Notes under the pieces: model-generated | Database searches by the model: none | What the model saw: only the letters and a program-made list of their open reading frames with translations | Told to the model about the DNA's origin: nothing | Translations under genes and position numbers: made by a program | Assembly: GCA_031177355.1 (NCBI GenBank) | Contig: JAPSGR010000002.1 | Span: forward strand, 1-34,160 | Direction of reading: 5' to 3' | DNA: 34,160 nucleotides | DNA from: Candidatus Nitrosocosmicus sp. | GTDB lineage: Archaea > Thermoproteota > Nitrososphaeria > Nitrososphaerales > Nitrososphaeraceae | Part shown: positions 24,704-33,005 of the stretch, in pieces | How positions within the stretch are numbered: position 1 is the stretch's first letter | How the letters are laid out: each line of letters opens with the position of its first letter

Positions 24704-25471
24704 ATGTTGAATAGATTTATGAAAATAGAAGATAGCATCAAAAACATTAGAGGGTTTGAACCTATTTCTTCCAATCAGATGTACCAAATTGAAAACAAAG
24801 GAGAATCGGAATATTATATGAATAAAATTTTGATGATGGAAAATGCAGGGTCTAGAATTGCAGATTTTCTATTGTGCGAATTTGGAGACAAAATTCTAGA
24901 CAAAAAAATAGTAGCAGTTTGCGGCAAAGGCAATAATGGCGGAGACGCTCTTGTTGCCATGCGTCATCTGTCGGGGTATATTTTATCAAAATGTTTACCT
25001 GATAAAAGATCATCACTATCAGTAAATCTTCTCTGTCGACCTAATGAGTTGAAGACTGCTGAAGCTGTTTCAAATTGGAAAATTACCGGAAAAATTAATT
25101 CTATTACTACCCTAACATTGGAATCAAATACTTTAGCGGAGATCGAAGAGAATATAAAAAAAGCAGACATAATTTTGGACGGGATATTTGGAACAGGAAT
25201 AAAAGGAGTTATTAGTGAGCCTTTTTGTAGTATCATAAATTGCATTAATAATAGAAAAAATAATGCATATATCCTCTCAGTAGATATACCGTCTGGATTG
25301 AACCCGGACACAGGTGAAATAAAAGTTAGTACAATTTCAGCAGATGCTACTGTAACTTTTCACAGACTAAAACACGGGCATATAAAAGGAGCATCTGTAG
25401 TAGGAAAGATAGTAGTAAATAAAATAGGAATTCCATTTGAAACTGAAGAGGGAGTTGTCAAGCATTGTTGA
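24704..25471 (+). CDS. nnrE: NAD(P)H-hydrate epimerase (YjeF N-terminal domain)
   Basis: A 255-residue single-domain epimerase that interconverts R and S forms of hydrated NAD(P)H (NADHX, NADPHX), a cofactor-repair step before ATP/ADP-dependent dehydration. Seen: N-terminal helices (SSNQMYQIENKG ... MMENAGSRIADFLL), the nucleotide loop VAVCGKGNNGGDALVAMRHL (70-89), DIILDGIFGTGIKG (155-168) and the catalytic/K+ site segment LSVDIPSGLNPDTGE (191-205). Unlike bacterial NnrDE fusions there is no C-terminal dehydratase domain. ATG 24704 is the longest start and ATG 24719 an alternative. Its stop overlaps the start of the next gene, implying translational coupling. Confidence 0.92.
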   Translation: MLNRFMKIEDSIKNIRGFEPISSNQMYQIENKGESEYYMNKILMMENAGSRIADFLLCEFGDKILDKKIVAVCGKGNNGGDALVAMRHLSGYILSKCLPDKRSSLSVNLLCRPNELKTAEAVSNWKITGKINSITTLTLESNTLAEIEENIKKADIILDGIFGTGIKGVISEPFCSIINCINNRKNNAYILSVDIPSGLNPDTGEIKVSTISADATVTFHRLKHGHIKGASVVGKIVVNKIGIPFETEEGVVKHC

Positions 25472-26082
25472 AAGTGGAACAATTCTTGGTCGGAGAGATG
25501 GCTAACTTTACATATTTACTAATAGATGAAACAAATAGATCATGTATAATAGTAGATCCCTCATGGGATTTAGAAGTTATCTTTGATTATTTAAAGAAGA
25601 ATTCACTTCAAACCAAATTCATCATTAATACCCATTCTCATTTTGATCACACTGTTGGAAATGAACAAATGGCAAAGGTTACACATGCAAAAATAATGCA
25701 GCACAAGAGTTCTCCACTACCTAAAGATATAGAATTAGAAGAAGGTGACCAGATTTCATTTGGCACTTCTAAAATTAATATTATCCATACACCTGGGCAT
25801 TCAAAGGACAGCATTTGTTTGATTATAGATGATAAGATTATAATTACAGGAGATACTATTTTCGTAGGTAGTTGCGGACGTCTTGATCTGCCTGGCGGAA
25901 GCGCAAACGAAATGTACGATTCCATTTATGGCAAATTAATTAAACTAGATGACAAATTAGTCGTGTTACCAGGTCATCACTACGGATCTAAAAAGACTTC
26001 ATTACTCCAGAATGAGAAGGAAACCAATTTCGTTTTCAAGTTCAAAAACAAGGAAGAGTTTCTTAGTTTTATGAAGACATGA
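25465..26082 (+). CDS. Metallo-beta-lactamase-fold hydrolase (glyoxalase II-like)
   Basis: A 205-residue hydrolase of the glyoxalase II / GloB-like branch. Metal ligands are complete: NTHSHFDH (55-62: His57, His59, Asp61, His62), TPGHS (His112), TGD (Asp130) and PGHHYG (His171). A conserved loop, FVGSCGRLDLPGG, follows the Asp. It should bind two metals and cleave a thioester or similar substrate in the cytoplasm; glutathione is not expected in archaea, so the thiol is open. The start is TTG 25465, inside the last codons of the epimerase gene; TTG 25468 and GTG 25474 are close alternatives. A perfect Shine-Dalgarno follows its stop. Confidence 0.9.
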   Translation: MLKVEQFLVGEMANFTYLLIDETNRSCIIVDPSWDLEVIFDYLKKNSLQTKFIINTHSHFDHTVGNEQMAKVTHAKIMQHKSSPLPKDIELEEGDQISFGTSKINIIHTPGHSKDSICLIIDDKIIITGDTIFVGSCGRLDLPGGSANEMYDSIYGKLIKLDDKLVVLPGHHYGSKKTSLLQNEKETNFVFKFKNKEEFLSFMKT

Positions 26083-26093
26083 AGAGGAGGAAT

Positions 26094-26144
26094 ATGTCAA
26101 CCAGAGTGAAACCAGCAACTAATACCATGGTTTCAATAATCTAG
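26094..26144 (+). CDS. Possible 16-codon leader ORF behind a strong Shine-Dalgarno
   Basis: GAGGAGG (26084-26090) is followed after three bases by ATG 26094 and a 16-codon frame (MSTRVKPATNTMVSII, stop TAG). It begins 11 bases after the hydrolase stop and ends 45 bases before the cobT start. It might be a leader peptide, an RNA-level control element, or the stump of a lost gene. Confidence 0.3.
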   Translation: MSTRVKPATNTMVSII

Positions 26145-26163
26145 ATTTATTTTAGAAATAAGG

Positions 26164-26172
26164 TTTTATATT
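26164..26172 (+). promoter_or_regulatory. TATA box of cobT
   Basis: TTTTATATT lies 21-29 bases ahead of GTG 26193 (and just behind TTG 26190). This suggests that cobT also has its own leaderless transcript. Confidence 0.45.
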
Positions 26173-26189
26173 AATTAATTGATAGGTGT

Positions 26190-27320
26190 TTGGTGAAATA
26201 CAATAATATTCATTGTATCAATTCGATCGAAGGTATTTATGGACTTGAATCTTTTAAATCGACAAAATCTGTCTTTATTTTTGTTATATCCTATACCGCT
26301 ACCTCTACGATACCGGGTTTAACAGTAGCAGGAGCTAATACAGATTTAATCAAATATACACCACCGGCAGATGCAGAATATATTCACTATGGGATGTGTA
26401 AGTCTATAAATAACATTCCAGCCACGCCTGACGGCAAACCCACACCAGCCATAATTACAAAGACCGCATTGGACATTTCAAATATTCCTATATGTGTAGT
26501 TGATTCAGGCTCCGAAATCAAACCCATTTTACCTTATCTAAGTACGAATTCACCTATAGGTAAGAACATCCTTGACGAACCAGCGATAGGTTATCAAGAA
26601 ACATTACAAAATTATGAAATGGGTAAGATAATAGGTAATCAAATGTCCAAAGTTAACGATACCATAATTTTAGGAGAAAGTGTTCCTGGAGGTACAACGA
26701 CAGCATTAGGAGTAATGCAAGCATTAGGTATAGATGCATTTAACAAAGTTAGCAGTAGCATGCCCGACAATCCTACCAGATTGAAAAATAAGGTAATTGA
26801 AAAGGCAATGTTAAGATCCAATATAAAATTCGGAGATTGCTCAACCGATGCTTTTAGAGCCATATCCAAATTAGGTGATCCAATGATGCCTACGCTAGCT
26901 GGAATAACAGAGGGCGTAATTTCAAATGGCAAAAAGGTTATACTTGCAGGCGGAACTCAAATGTGTTGTATTTTAGCAATATTATATTCATTAAAAATCA
27001 ACTTAAAGCAAAAGATATGCTTAGGTACAACTTCATATGTTTACAACGATGAACAGTCGGATATATGCGGCTTGATGAATCAAATTGACGAAGATTTGCC
27101 GATTTATTATATTGATTTGGGCTTAAAAAATTCAACAAAAAAAGGACTTAGAGCATATTCAGAAGGATTTGTAAAGGAGGGAGCAGGTGCTGGCGGTACT
27201 GCAATCGCTGCATTTCTAAATAAGGAAAATCTCACTCAAGATATATTCCTAGATAAACTAGATAATAATTACCTAACAACAATTGAAGAACCAAGTCTAA
27301 TTTCTGTTGATAAAAAATAA
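26190..27320 (+). CDS. cobT: Archaeal CobT-like phosphoribosyltransferase (TIGR00303 family)
   Basis: A 376-residue protein of the archaeal branch of nicotinate-nucleotide:dimethylbenzimidazole phosphoribosyltransferases. It activates the lower ligand base of cobamides for vitamin B12 assembly. Seen: the N-terminal strand FIFVISYTATSTIPGLTVAGANTD with PPADAEYI after it, a Gly-rich substrate region (VPGGTTTALGVMQALGID), GDPMMPTLAGI, VILAGGTQMCCILAIL, and the C-terminal GFVKEGAGAGGTAIAAFL (about 325-342), which holds the candidate catalytic Glu (330) and phosphate loop. The start is TTG 26190 or GTG 26193, with no ATG in range. Cobalamin synthesis is a known trait of ammonia-oxidising archaea. 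No other cob genes are in the window. Confidence 0.88.
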   Translation: MVKYNNIHCINSIEGIYGLESFKSTKSVFIFVISYTATSTIPGLTVAGANTDLIKYTPPADAEYIHYGMCKSINNIPATPDGKPTPAIITKTALDISNIPICVVDSGSEIKPILPYLSTNSPIGKNILDEPAIGYQETLQNYEMGKIIGNQMSKVNDTIILGESVPGGTTTALGVMQALGIDAFNKVSSSMPDNPTRLKNKVIEKAMLRSNIKFGDCSTDAFRAISKLGDPMMPTLAGITEGVISNGKKVILAGGTQMCCILAILYSLKINLKQKICLGTTSYVYNDEQSDICGLMNQIDEDLPIYYIDLGLKNSTKKGLRAYSEGFVKEGAGAGGTAIAAFLNKENLTQDIFLDKLDNNYLTTIEEPSLISVDKK

Positions 27321-27366
27321 TATTAAATCAATACTATAAATACCAGAAATCGGGAATGAAAAAATT

Positions 27367-27567
27367 ATGAAAGGAGTAGAGAAAATGAAAGGAATTGGCT
27401 TATTAGTAATAGCATTTGTATTTTTTTCTGTTTATATCTTCACCTTGTTTGCGACGGATTATGGTATGTTGCTTGTAAAGTTGACTGTGGCAATAATAGT
27501 AGGAGTAATTTGCTTTATTATCGGATGGATAGGGGTTACTCTAACGGTTAATGAAAAAGAACTATAG
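27367..27567 (+). CDS. Small two-span membrane protein, 66 aa
   Basis: A 66-residue protein with two hydrophobic spans, about 9-28 (IGLLVIAFVFFSVYIFTLFA) and about 35-58 (VKLTVAIIVGVICFIIGWIGVTLT), and charged ends. There are two start choices. ATG 27367 is close behind a TATA-like TACTATAAATA (about 27331-27341). ATG 27385 has GGAG at a good distance, so both leaderless and Shine-Dalgarno starts are possible. It is convergent with the Trm5 gene. No family is recognised. Confidence 0.7.
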   Translation: MKGVEKMKGIGLLVIAFVFFSVYIFTLFATDYGMLLVKLTVAIIVGVICFIIGWIGVTLTVNEKEL

Positions 27568-27597
27568 ATTAGAGAGATTGCTAAATTCCATAGATCA

Positions 27598-28452
27598 TCA
27601 TTCTCTCATAATAAATAGATCGGTAACAGTCTGATAAATTCTGGGTGCCACATCCCTTACAACCTGTGTATGAGTAATTTGGTAATCATAATCGTCTTTT
27701 GAAAATAACCTTTTGATATTTTTTTCAGATTCTGAGACAACGTTCTTTTTAGTTTCGCTTTTAATGTGAGAAAAAAAATGTAAAAATCCACCAGAAGGTT
27801 TTAAACAAGGTACCGCGATGTCTAAGAATTCATGAGCCTTTTCAGGCAACGGTAATAAGATTCTATCAAATTTATTTTTATATTCTTGGGATTGAAGTAT
27901 TTTTCTTGCATCACCATGTAGAGACACTATACGATCTTTTAATCCATTAAGATTAGTATTGAGGTTGCTCAGAATATGGGCATCCAAATTAGAATCAACG
28001 TTAAATATCTTTGATGATTTCTTTTTAGCCATAACTATTGAGAACGTACCTACTCCAGCAAACATATTTAACACTATATCATTCTTATCCACAATGTTTG
28101 CAATCCGAAGTCTTTCAGTAGACAATCTCGGAGAAAAATAAGAGGTAGCCACGTTGACCAAAAATTTGCAACCGAACTCCTTATAAACAGTAATATATTT
28201 TTCCTCGCCTGCGATATGTTCTACTTCACGTAGTCTATATTCACCAGAAACAGAATTACGCTGCATCAGTACAGTTTTCAAATTTTTAATATTCTTGAGC
28301 ATAGTTTTTCCGATAACATATTTATTATGAACAACCAATTCAGGAATTTTTATTATAGCGATATCACCAATGATATCATAAGATGAGTACAGCATTTCCA
28401 GTTCGTTCTGCGGAAGTATTCCTCGGAGGAGGCTTTTTAAATATTTACTCAT
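27598..28452 (-). CDS. trm5: tRNA (guanine-37-N1)-methyltransferase Trm5
   Basis: A 284-residue class I SAM-dependent methyltransferase of the Trm5 family, which makes m1G37 next to the anticodon and so guards the reading frame. Seen: the N-terminal domain YDIIGDIAIIKIPELV followed by KTVLMQRNSVSGEYRLREVEHIAG, then FLVNVATSYFSPRLSTERLRIA, the SAM loop VLNMFAGVGTFSIVMAKK (about 129-146), and the motif IV region RILLPLPEKAHEFL in place of the usual NLP. The length suggests the two-domain form without the larger N-terminal D1 of some Trm5b. It lies 22 bases downstream of the ABCE1 gene on the same strand, a translation-related operon. A related wybutosine enzyme is the main alternative. Confidence 0.88.
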   Translation of the reverse strand: MSKYLKSLLRGILPQNELEMLYSSYDIIGDIAIIKIPELVVHNKYVIGKTMLKNIKNLKTVLMQRNSVSGEYRLREVEHIAGEEKYITVYKEFGCKFLVNVATSYFSPRLSTERLRIANIVDKNDIVLNMFAGVGTFSIVMAKKKSSKIFNVDSNLDAHILSNLNTNLNGLKDRIVSLHGDARKILQSQEYKNKFDRILLPLPEKAHEFLDIAVPCLKPSGGFLHFFSHIKSETKKNVVSESEKNIKRLFSKDDYDYQITHTQVVRDVAPRIYQTVTDLFIMRE

Positions 28453-28474
28453 AAAGTTTGGTCTTTAACTTTCA

Positions 28475-30259
28475 TTAATTCTTAATGTAATAATAATTTC
28501 CCTCTGTTTTTTGTTGTCTATCCAATCTACTACTTTCTTTGTTAACTCTAGGTCTACCTGTCGTTTCATCTCTTCTAAATGAAATTGAAAGTGATTTAAG
28601 AAATTCATTCATGCCAGTTTCTTTAGAGATAGGCGTCGTTCCGGCGCCTCTAATACCAGGCATACCCTCAAATATAATGAGTCTATCGGATACAAGATCG
28701 ATTAATTGTATATCATGATCAATTATTAAAGCAGACTTTCCCTTAGACTTGATGAGTCTCTGTAGAAATTTGGCCAAGACTATTCTATCTTCAATATCCA
28801 AAAATGCAGAGGGTTCGTCTAAAGCGTAGATATCAGCTTCTCTTATCAACGATAACGATACTGCTACCTTTTGTAACTCACCGCCACTCAAGCCTTTTAC
28901 GGACTTGTCATAGAGTTTCTTCAATCCTAACGGAGAGAACACCTGTTCTTCAACTAATGTTCCCTCAAACGGACCATTATTAACAGAATAAATAAGAGAA
29001 CGCACATCGCCATCGATTTCCTGGTTTAGGTATTGAGGTTTATATGATATTTTGACATTTGAATCGAAGCCACCGATGTCAGCCTTCTCCATACCCGAAA
29101 GCATTTTCATAAAAGTGGTCTTCCCTAATGCATTAGCTCCTACAATTCCTATAACTTCGCCTTGTTGGATACTTCCCGCATCAATCTTAACTTTAAACTG
29201 ACCAAGAGTTTTTTCAATAGTAGAGTACTGCACGATTGATGATGTGGAGAGAACAGATTCTGTGATACTAGAGATATCGAATTTATAGGCCTTGTCTCTA
29301 AATCTAACATTTTCTGTAGGAATATAACCTTCTAAGAAATTATTAATTCCAATCTTTGTGCTTTGAAGAGATGAAACAATTCCATATGCACCAGGTTCAC
29401 CATAAGTAATGTAAATATTGTCTGAGAGATAATCTAGCAAAGACATATCGTGCTCAACAATCATTACACTCTTTCCTTCCTTTGCTAGGTTACTTATAAC
29501 TCTTCCAACGGCTAATCTTTGGAATATATCATTAAATGATGAAGGTTCGTCAAAAAAATAATAATCTGCATCCTTAGCAGCCGCAACTGCCACAGCAACA
29601 CGTTGCAATTCTCCTCCACTTAGCGAACTAAGCTGTTTTTGTAATGAATTTTTCAAACCTAATTCTGAAATCAATGATTGAGTAACATTTCTCTCATCAT
29701 ATTTTTTCAATAATTCCTCTACGGTACCCTTAAATACTTTAGGTATAAGGTATACGAGTTGCGGTTTAATTGATGTTCTTAGTTTTTTATTTTGGATTTT
29801 CTCAAAGTGTTTTCGTAGTTCTATGTTGGTTATTTTCTGTAGAATTTCATCCCATTGGAGATCGCGTTCATACTCTCCGAAATTAGGTTTCAAATTCCCG
29901 GACAATAGGTTTATAATTGTCGATTTTCCCATACCATTTCTGCCTACCAATCCAGTAACAGTTCCCTCCTTGGGTATAGGGATTTTATATAATCGAAAAC
30001 TGTTAATACCATACTGATGAATCTTATCAACGCCAATTTCCTGAGCCAAATTGACAATTACTATTGCATCAAAAGGACACTTTTTAATACAAATAGTACA
30101 TCCTGTACATAAATCTTCAGAGATAACTGCTTTACCATCATCAGGTCTTTGAACAATACATTCACCGCCGGTTTTATTAACGGGGCAATATATTATACAT
30201 TCAAGGCCGCACTTTCTTGGCTGACACAAATCCTGATCAAGAACAGCTACTCTGTGCAT
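28475..30259 (-). CDS. rli1: Ribosome recycling ATPase ABCE1/Rli1
   Basis: A 594-residue ABCE1, the essential twin-ATPase that splits ribosomes after termination with aRF1 or aPelota. Seen from ATG 30259: an N-terminal ferredoxin-like domain with eight or nine Cys for two 4Fe-4S clusters (VLDQDLCQPRKCGLECIIYC; CTGCTICIKKCP), ATPase site 1 with Walker A GRNGMGKST (about 106-114) and signature LSGGELQRV, a hinge, then site 2 with GANALGKTT, LSGGELQKV and the Walker B region ALDEPSAFLDIEDR. It is full length. A TTG at 30280 would add seven residues and is reachable from an alternative TATA box, but family members begin near MHRVAVLDQ. It is co-directional with the Trm5 gene. Confidence 0.96.
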   Translation of the reverse strand: MHRVAVLDQDLCQPRKCGLECIIYCPVNKTGGECIVQRPDDGKAVISEDLCTGCTICIKKCPFDAIVIVNLAQEIGVDKIHQYGINSFRLYKIPIPKEGTVTGLVGRNGMGKSTIINLLSGNLKPNFGEYERDLQWDEILQKITNIELRKHFEKIQNKKLRTSIKPQLVYLIPKVFKGTVEELLKKYDERNVTQSLISELGLKNSLQKQLSSLSGGELQRVAVAVAAAKDADYYFFDEPSSFNDIFQRLAVGRVISNLAKEGKSVMIVEHDMSLLDYLSDNIYITYGEPGAYGIVSSLQSTKIGINNFLEGYIPTENVRFRDKAYKFDISSITESVLSTSSIVQYSTIEKTLGQFKVKIDAGSIQQGEVIGIVGANALGKTTFMKMLSGMEKADIGGFDSNVKISYKPQYLNQEIDGDVRSLIYSVNNGPFEGTLVEEQVFSPLGLKKLYDKSVKGLSGGELQKVAVSLSLIREADIYALDEPSAFLDIEDRIVLAKFLQRLIKSKGKSALIIDHDIQLIDLVSDRLIIFEGMPGIRGAGTTPISKETGMNEFLKSLSISFRRDETTGRPRVNKESSRLDRQQKTEGNYYYIKN

Positions 30260-30280
30260 CAAATTTCCACGTTTATCCAA

Positions 30281-30626
30281 TCGTTATAATATATTCGTCA
30301 ATCTTTTATATAAATCCTGGAATTCATTATTAATAGGAGATCTGAAATCACTGAGTTGACTCAACAAAAATAAGAAAAATAACGAAATTTTGTAATTTTA
30401 ACAAAGCAAACGTCTTCACACAAAACAATAAACAAATTTAAATTCAAATTAAGGTATGTACCCATACTCACAACAAACAATCTCCTAAAGTTTAACAAAG
30501 ATGAGGCTCCAAAACAAATGAATTATCTTTTAGTTGATAATTTTTTAAATATATTATGAAATCATAAATTTTGAGAGCCATTAACCATCATAGTAAGGAT
30601 TAAATTAACGTAAACAACATATTAAG
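30281..30626. other. Intergenic, divergent promoter region
   Basis: This is an AT-rich stretch between the ABCE1 start and the 5S rRNA gene. TATA-like elements for ABCE1 lie at about 30285-30292 and 30304-30314 (minus strand), and one for 5S at about 30597-30606 (plus strand). Nothing else is seen. Confidence 0.5.
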
Positions 30627-30747
30627 TTAGCCGGCCATAGCGTTAGGGCCCGACCCGGTCCCATTCCGAACCCGGAAGTCAAACCTAATGTCGCTGCTGG
30701 ATACTGACGTGCGTGAGCCGTTGGGAAACAGCAGTGCTGGCGCCTAA
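30627..30747 (+). rRNA. rrf: 5S ribosomal RNA
   Basis: About 121 bases with archaeal 5S features: loop B/C text CCCATTCCGAACCCGGAAG, a 5' segment GCCGGCCATAGCG, and a terminal helix in which TTAG (30627-30630) pairs with CTAA (30744-30747) and CCGGC pairs with GCTGG. The 3' arm contains a small bulge (CGC). The gene stands alone, not next to 16S or 23S, and opposite in strand to its protein-coding neighbours. Unlinked 5S genes are known in Thaumarchaeota. End positions may be off by a few bases. Confidence 0.93.
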
Positions 30748-30787
30748 AATTTAGAATCAAATATCGTTTAAGTTAAGATTGTTTAAT

Positions 30788-30795
30788 AAAAAAAA
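30788..30795 (-). terminator. T8 terminator of leucyl aminopeptidase
   Basis: On the minus strand a run of eight T directly follows the aminopeptidase stop codon, a typical archaeal oligo-T terminator. Confidence 0.45.
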
Positions 30796-32316
30796 TTATA
30801 GGAATTCTTGGTTATCTTCAAGGAACTTCACCATCAAACGGATTCCAAAACCAGTTGAACCTTTTGGATTATAACTCTTTTCTGCAGTACCGTCTTGTGT
30901 CCAAGCAGTACCAGCAATATCAAAGTGTGCCCAAGGTATATTATCGACGAAGTGAGATAGGAATGCAGCAGCAGTTATCGTTCCCCCTGTTCTGCCACCT
31001 ATATTCTTTATGGTAGCAACGTTACTCTTCAAGAGATCCAAAAATTCATCATATAAGGGTAATTGCCATATTTTTTCACCAGTAATTTTAGACGTATACT
31101 CTAATGCCTGAATTAATTTGTCATTATTTCCTATTATGCCTGCCACATTGGTTCCTAGTGCAATTATACAGGCACCAGTCAGAGTAGCAAAATCAATGAC
31201 ACACTTTGGCGAATATTTTGATATTCCATAAGACAAAGAGTCAGCCAATATCATTCTACCTTCAGCATCAGTGTTTAACACCTCTACTGTTTTACCATTG
31301 TACATACGAATAATGTCCCCTGGTCGGTAAGCCGATCCCGAGGGCATATTTTCTACAGCAGGAATAATTGCTACAACATTTTTTGGAAGGCCCAACTTTC
31401 CAATCGCTCTCATTATTCCCAAAACTGTGCATCCCCCACTTTTATCAAATTTCATTTCATCCATTCTATCGCTTGGTTTAATTGATATACCACCCGTATC
31501 AAAGGTAACAGCTTTACCAACAAGTAGAATTGGATTTTCATCAGTTTTTGAATTATTATAATGTACTACAATAACTTTAGATTCATTTTCACTTCCTTTG
31601 CCCACAGAGATAATTCCATTCATACCCAATTCTTTTATTTGAGTTTGATCTAATATTTCGACAGTAATATTTTGTATAGATTCCAAAGATTTTGCAGAGG
31701 CCGCCAAGGCATCAGGATTCATTACATTAGGAGGCGAATTAGCCAGGTCCCTACAATAAAAAACTGCCTCACAAATAGCCATTGATTTATCTATTTGTGT
31801 TTGTGTATAATCTCGCTGACTTCCATCAGTAATTATTGTGATGATACAGTTATCATAGTAAGATAGATTTTGCTGATTCCCCGTTCTTGCATCTTTGAAA
31901 TCGTCAAATTCATACTGGGATAGGACCAATCCCTCAATCATGGACTCAAGATAGCGAGGTTCTGAATAAAACGGAGGAATAGCGATGCGTGAAAAATTAA
32001 ACTCCTTGCATTTGAGAGAAACCAGTCCAGCCAAATGCCTCACACGGTCTGAAGTAAGCTTATTCATTTCGCCAATTCCTATTATCATTACTTTTATCCA
32101 TGAACCGCGGAAATTTAACCCGAATATCATGCTCTTGCCATATTTTTTAATTTGACTCAAATGTTCCTCTTTAAAATTATCAATATATTCTAAGATTTCA
32201 TTAAATTTTGCGTTCTGTCTTAGATAATCCATTTTTTCATCCTCAGCAAGTCCAATAACAAGTAAGGTATCATCAGGATTGACCTTATCCATATCAGAAA
32301 CAGTTATTCGTACCAT
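30796..32316 (-). CDS. pepA: Leucyl aminopeptidase, M17 family
   Basis: A 506-residue cytosolic M17 aminopeptidase that trims N-terminal residues from peptides as a metal-dependent hexamer. Seen: the N-terminal macro-like domain (about 1-165), the linker with DLANSPPNVMNP, and the catalytic domain: VGKAVTFDTGGISIKPS (Lys268, Asp273, Lys280), MKFDKSGG (Asp291), and the family signature NTDAEGRMIL (348-357; Asp350, Glu352, Arg354). All metal and catalytic residues are present. The ATG at 32316 has a TATA-like element (about 32330-32343) close behind. It sits 79 bases after the thioredoxin-like gene on the same strand, and both probably have their own promoters. Confidence 0.95.
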   Translation of the reverse strand: MVRITVSDMDKVNPDDTLLVIGLAEDEKMDYLRQNAKFNEILEYIDNFKEEHLSQIKKYGKSMIFGLNFRGSWIKVMIIGIGEMNKLTSDRVRHLAGLVSLKCKEFNFSRIAIPPFYSEPRYLESMIEGLVLSQYEFDDFKDARTGNQQNLSYYDNCIITIITDGSQRDYTQTQIDKSMAICEAVFYCRDLANSPPNVMNPDALAASAKSLESIQNITVEILDQTQIKELGMNGIISVGKGSENESKVIVVHYNNSKTDENPILLVGKAVTFDTGGISIKPSDRMDEMKFDKSGGCTVLGIMRAIGKLGLPKNVVAIIPAVENMPSGSAYRPGDIIRMYNGKTVEVLNTDAEGRMILADSLSYGISKYSPKCVIDFATLTGACIIALGTNVAGIIGNNDKLIQALEYTSKITGEKIWQLPLYDEFLDLLKSNVATIKNIGGRTGGTITAAAFLSHFVDNIPWAHFDIAGTAWTQDGTAEKSYNPKGSTGFGIRLMVKFLEDNQEFL

Positions 32317-32395
32317 AGCGCTAGTTAGACTATATATTTATAATTAGTTAACTGAAGCGGTTGAGACATCTCAGGGCTTTATTCAAAGTATTATC

Positions 32396-32950
32396 CTAAG
32401 TTATCCATTTTATTGAACAACCTATAGAAGGATCAAAATCTTTTAGAATCTCTTTTTTATTTCCTGTCACCACTTTTTTAACATTTTCTTCCATGGTATG
32501 AACGGTTGGTACTGCGTCAGGCTCTAAGGCATTATTGATTCTACCGTGAAAAACAAGGCTTTTTGACTCATCAAATAAGAATGGATCCGGCGTACATACA
32601 GCTCCATAATCTTTTGCGACGACTTGAGTATCATCTATCAAATATGGAAAATTTAACGAATATTTCTTTGCAAATTCCACCATATTTTCGAATCCTTCGC
32701 CTTCGTAATTTGGATCATTACTATTAATTCCAATTATTTGAAGATCAACTGGGTCAAATTTAGATTGCAAAGAGACTAGATCAGTTATTCTAGCCTTAAC
32801 ATATGGACAATGGTTACAAATAAAGACAATTAGTAAAGATTTAGATTTAATATCCTCTAAAGTATAAATCTTATTATCTACTCCTTTTAGTGAAAAATTT
32901 GGCGCTTTAGATCCGGAAACTAGTTTTTGTGTAGATTCTGTTTTGACCAT
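32396..32950 (-). CDS. Thioredoxin-like / peroxiredoxin-type protein with CNHC site
   Basis: A 184-residue thioredoxin-fold protein of the AhpC/TlpA-like group. It begins with the usual SGSKAPNFSLKGVDNKIYTLEDI. The redox site is CNHC (45-48) in IVFICNHCPYVKARI, a variant of CxxC common in this family. It continues with an insertion-type helix (ENMVEFAKKYSLNFPYLID) and the cis-Pro region AVCTPDPFLFDE. There is no signal peptide, so it should work in the cytoplasm as a thiol-disulfide reductase or peroxidase. Substrates are unknown. It is co-directional with the aminopeptidase and the nucleotide-sugar dehydrogenase. Confidence 0.9.
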   Translation of the reverse strand: MVKTESTQKLVSGSKAPNFSLKGVDNKIYTLEDIKSKSLLIVFICNHCPYVKARITDLVSLQSKFDPVDLQIIGINSNDPNYEGEGFENMVEFAKKYSLNFPYLIDDTQVVAKDYGAVCTPDPFLFDESKSLVFHGRINNALEPDAVPTVHTMEENVKKVVTGNKKEILKDFDPSIGCSIKWIT

Positions 32951-33005
32951 AATGATACTAGATTTATAGAATAAATAAAAATGTTATTTTGAATTTGTGA
33001 CTAAT

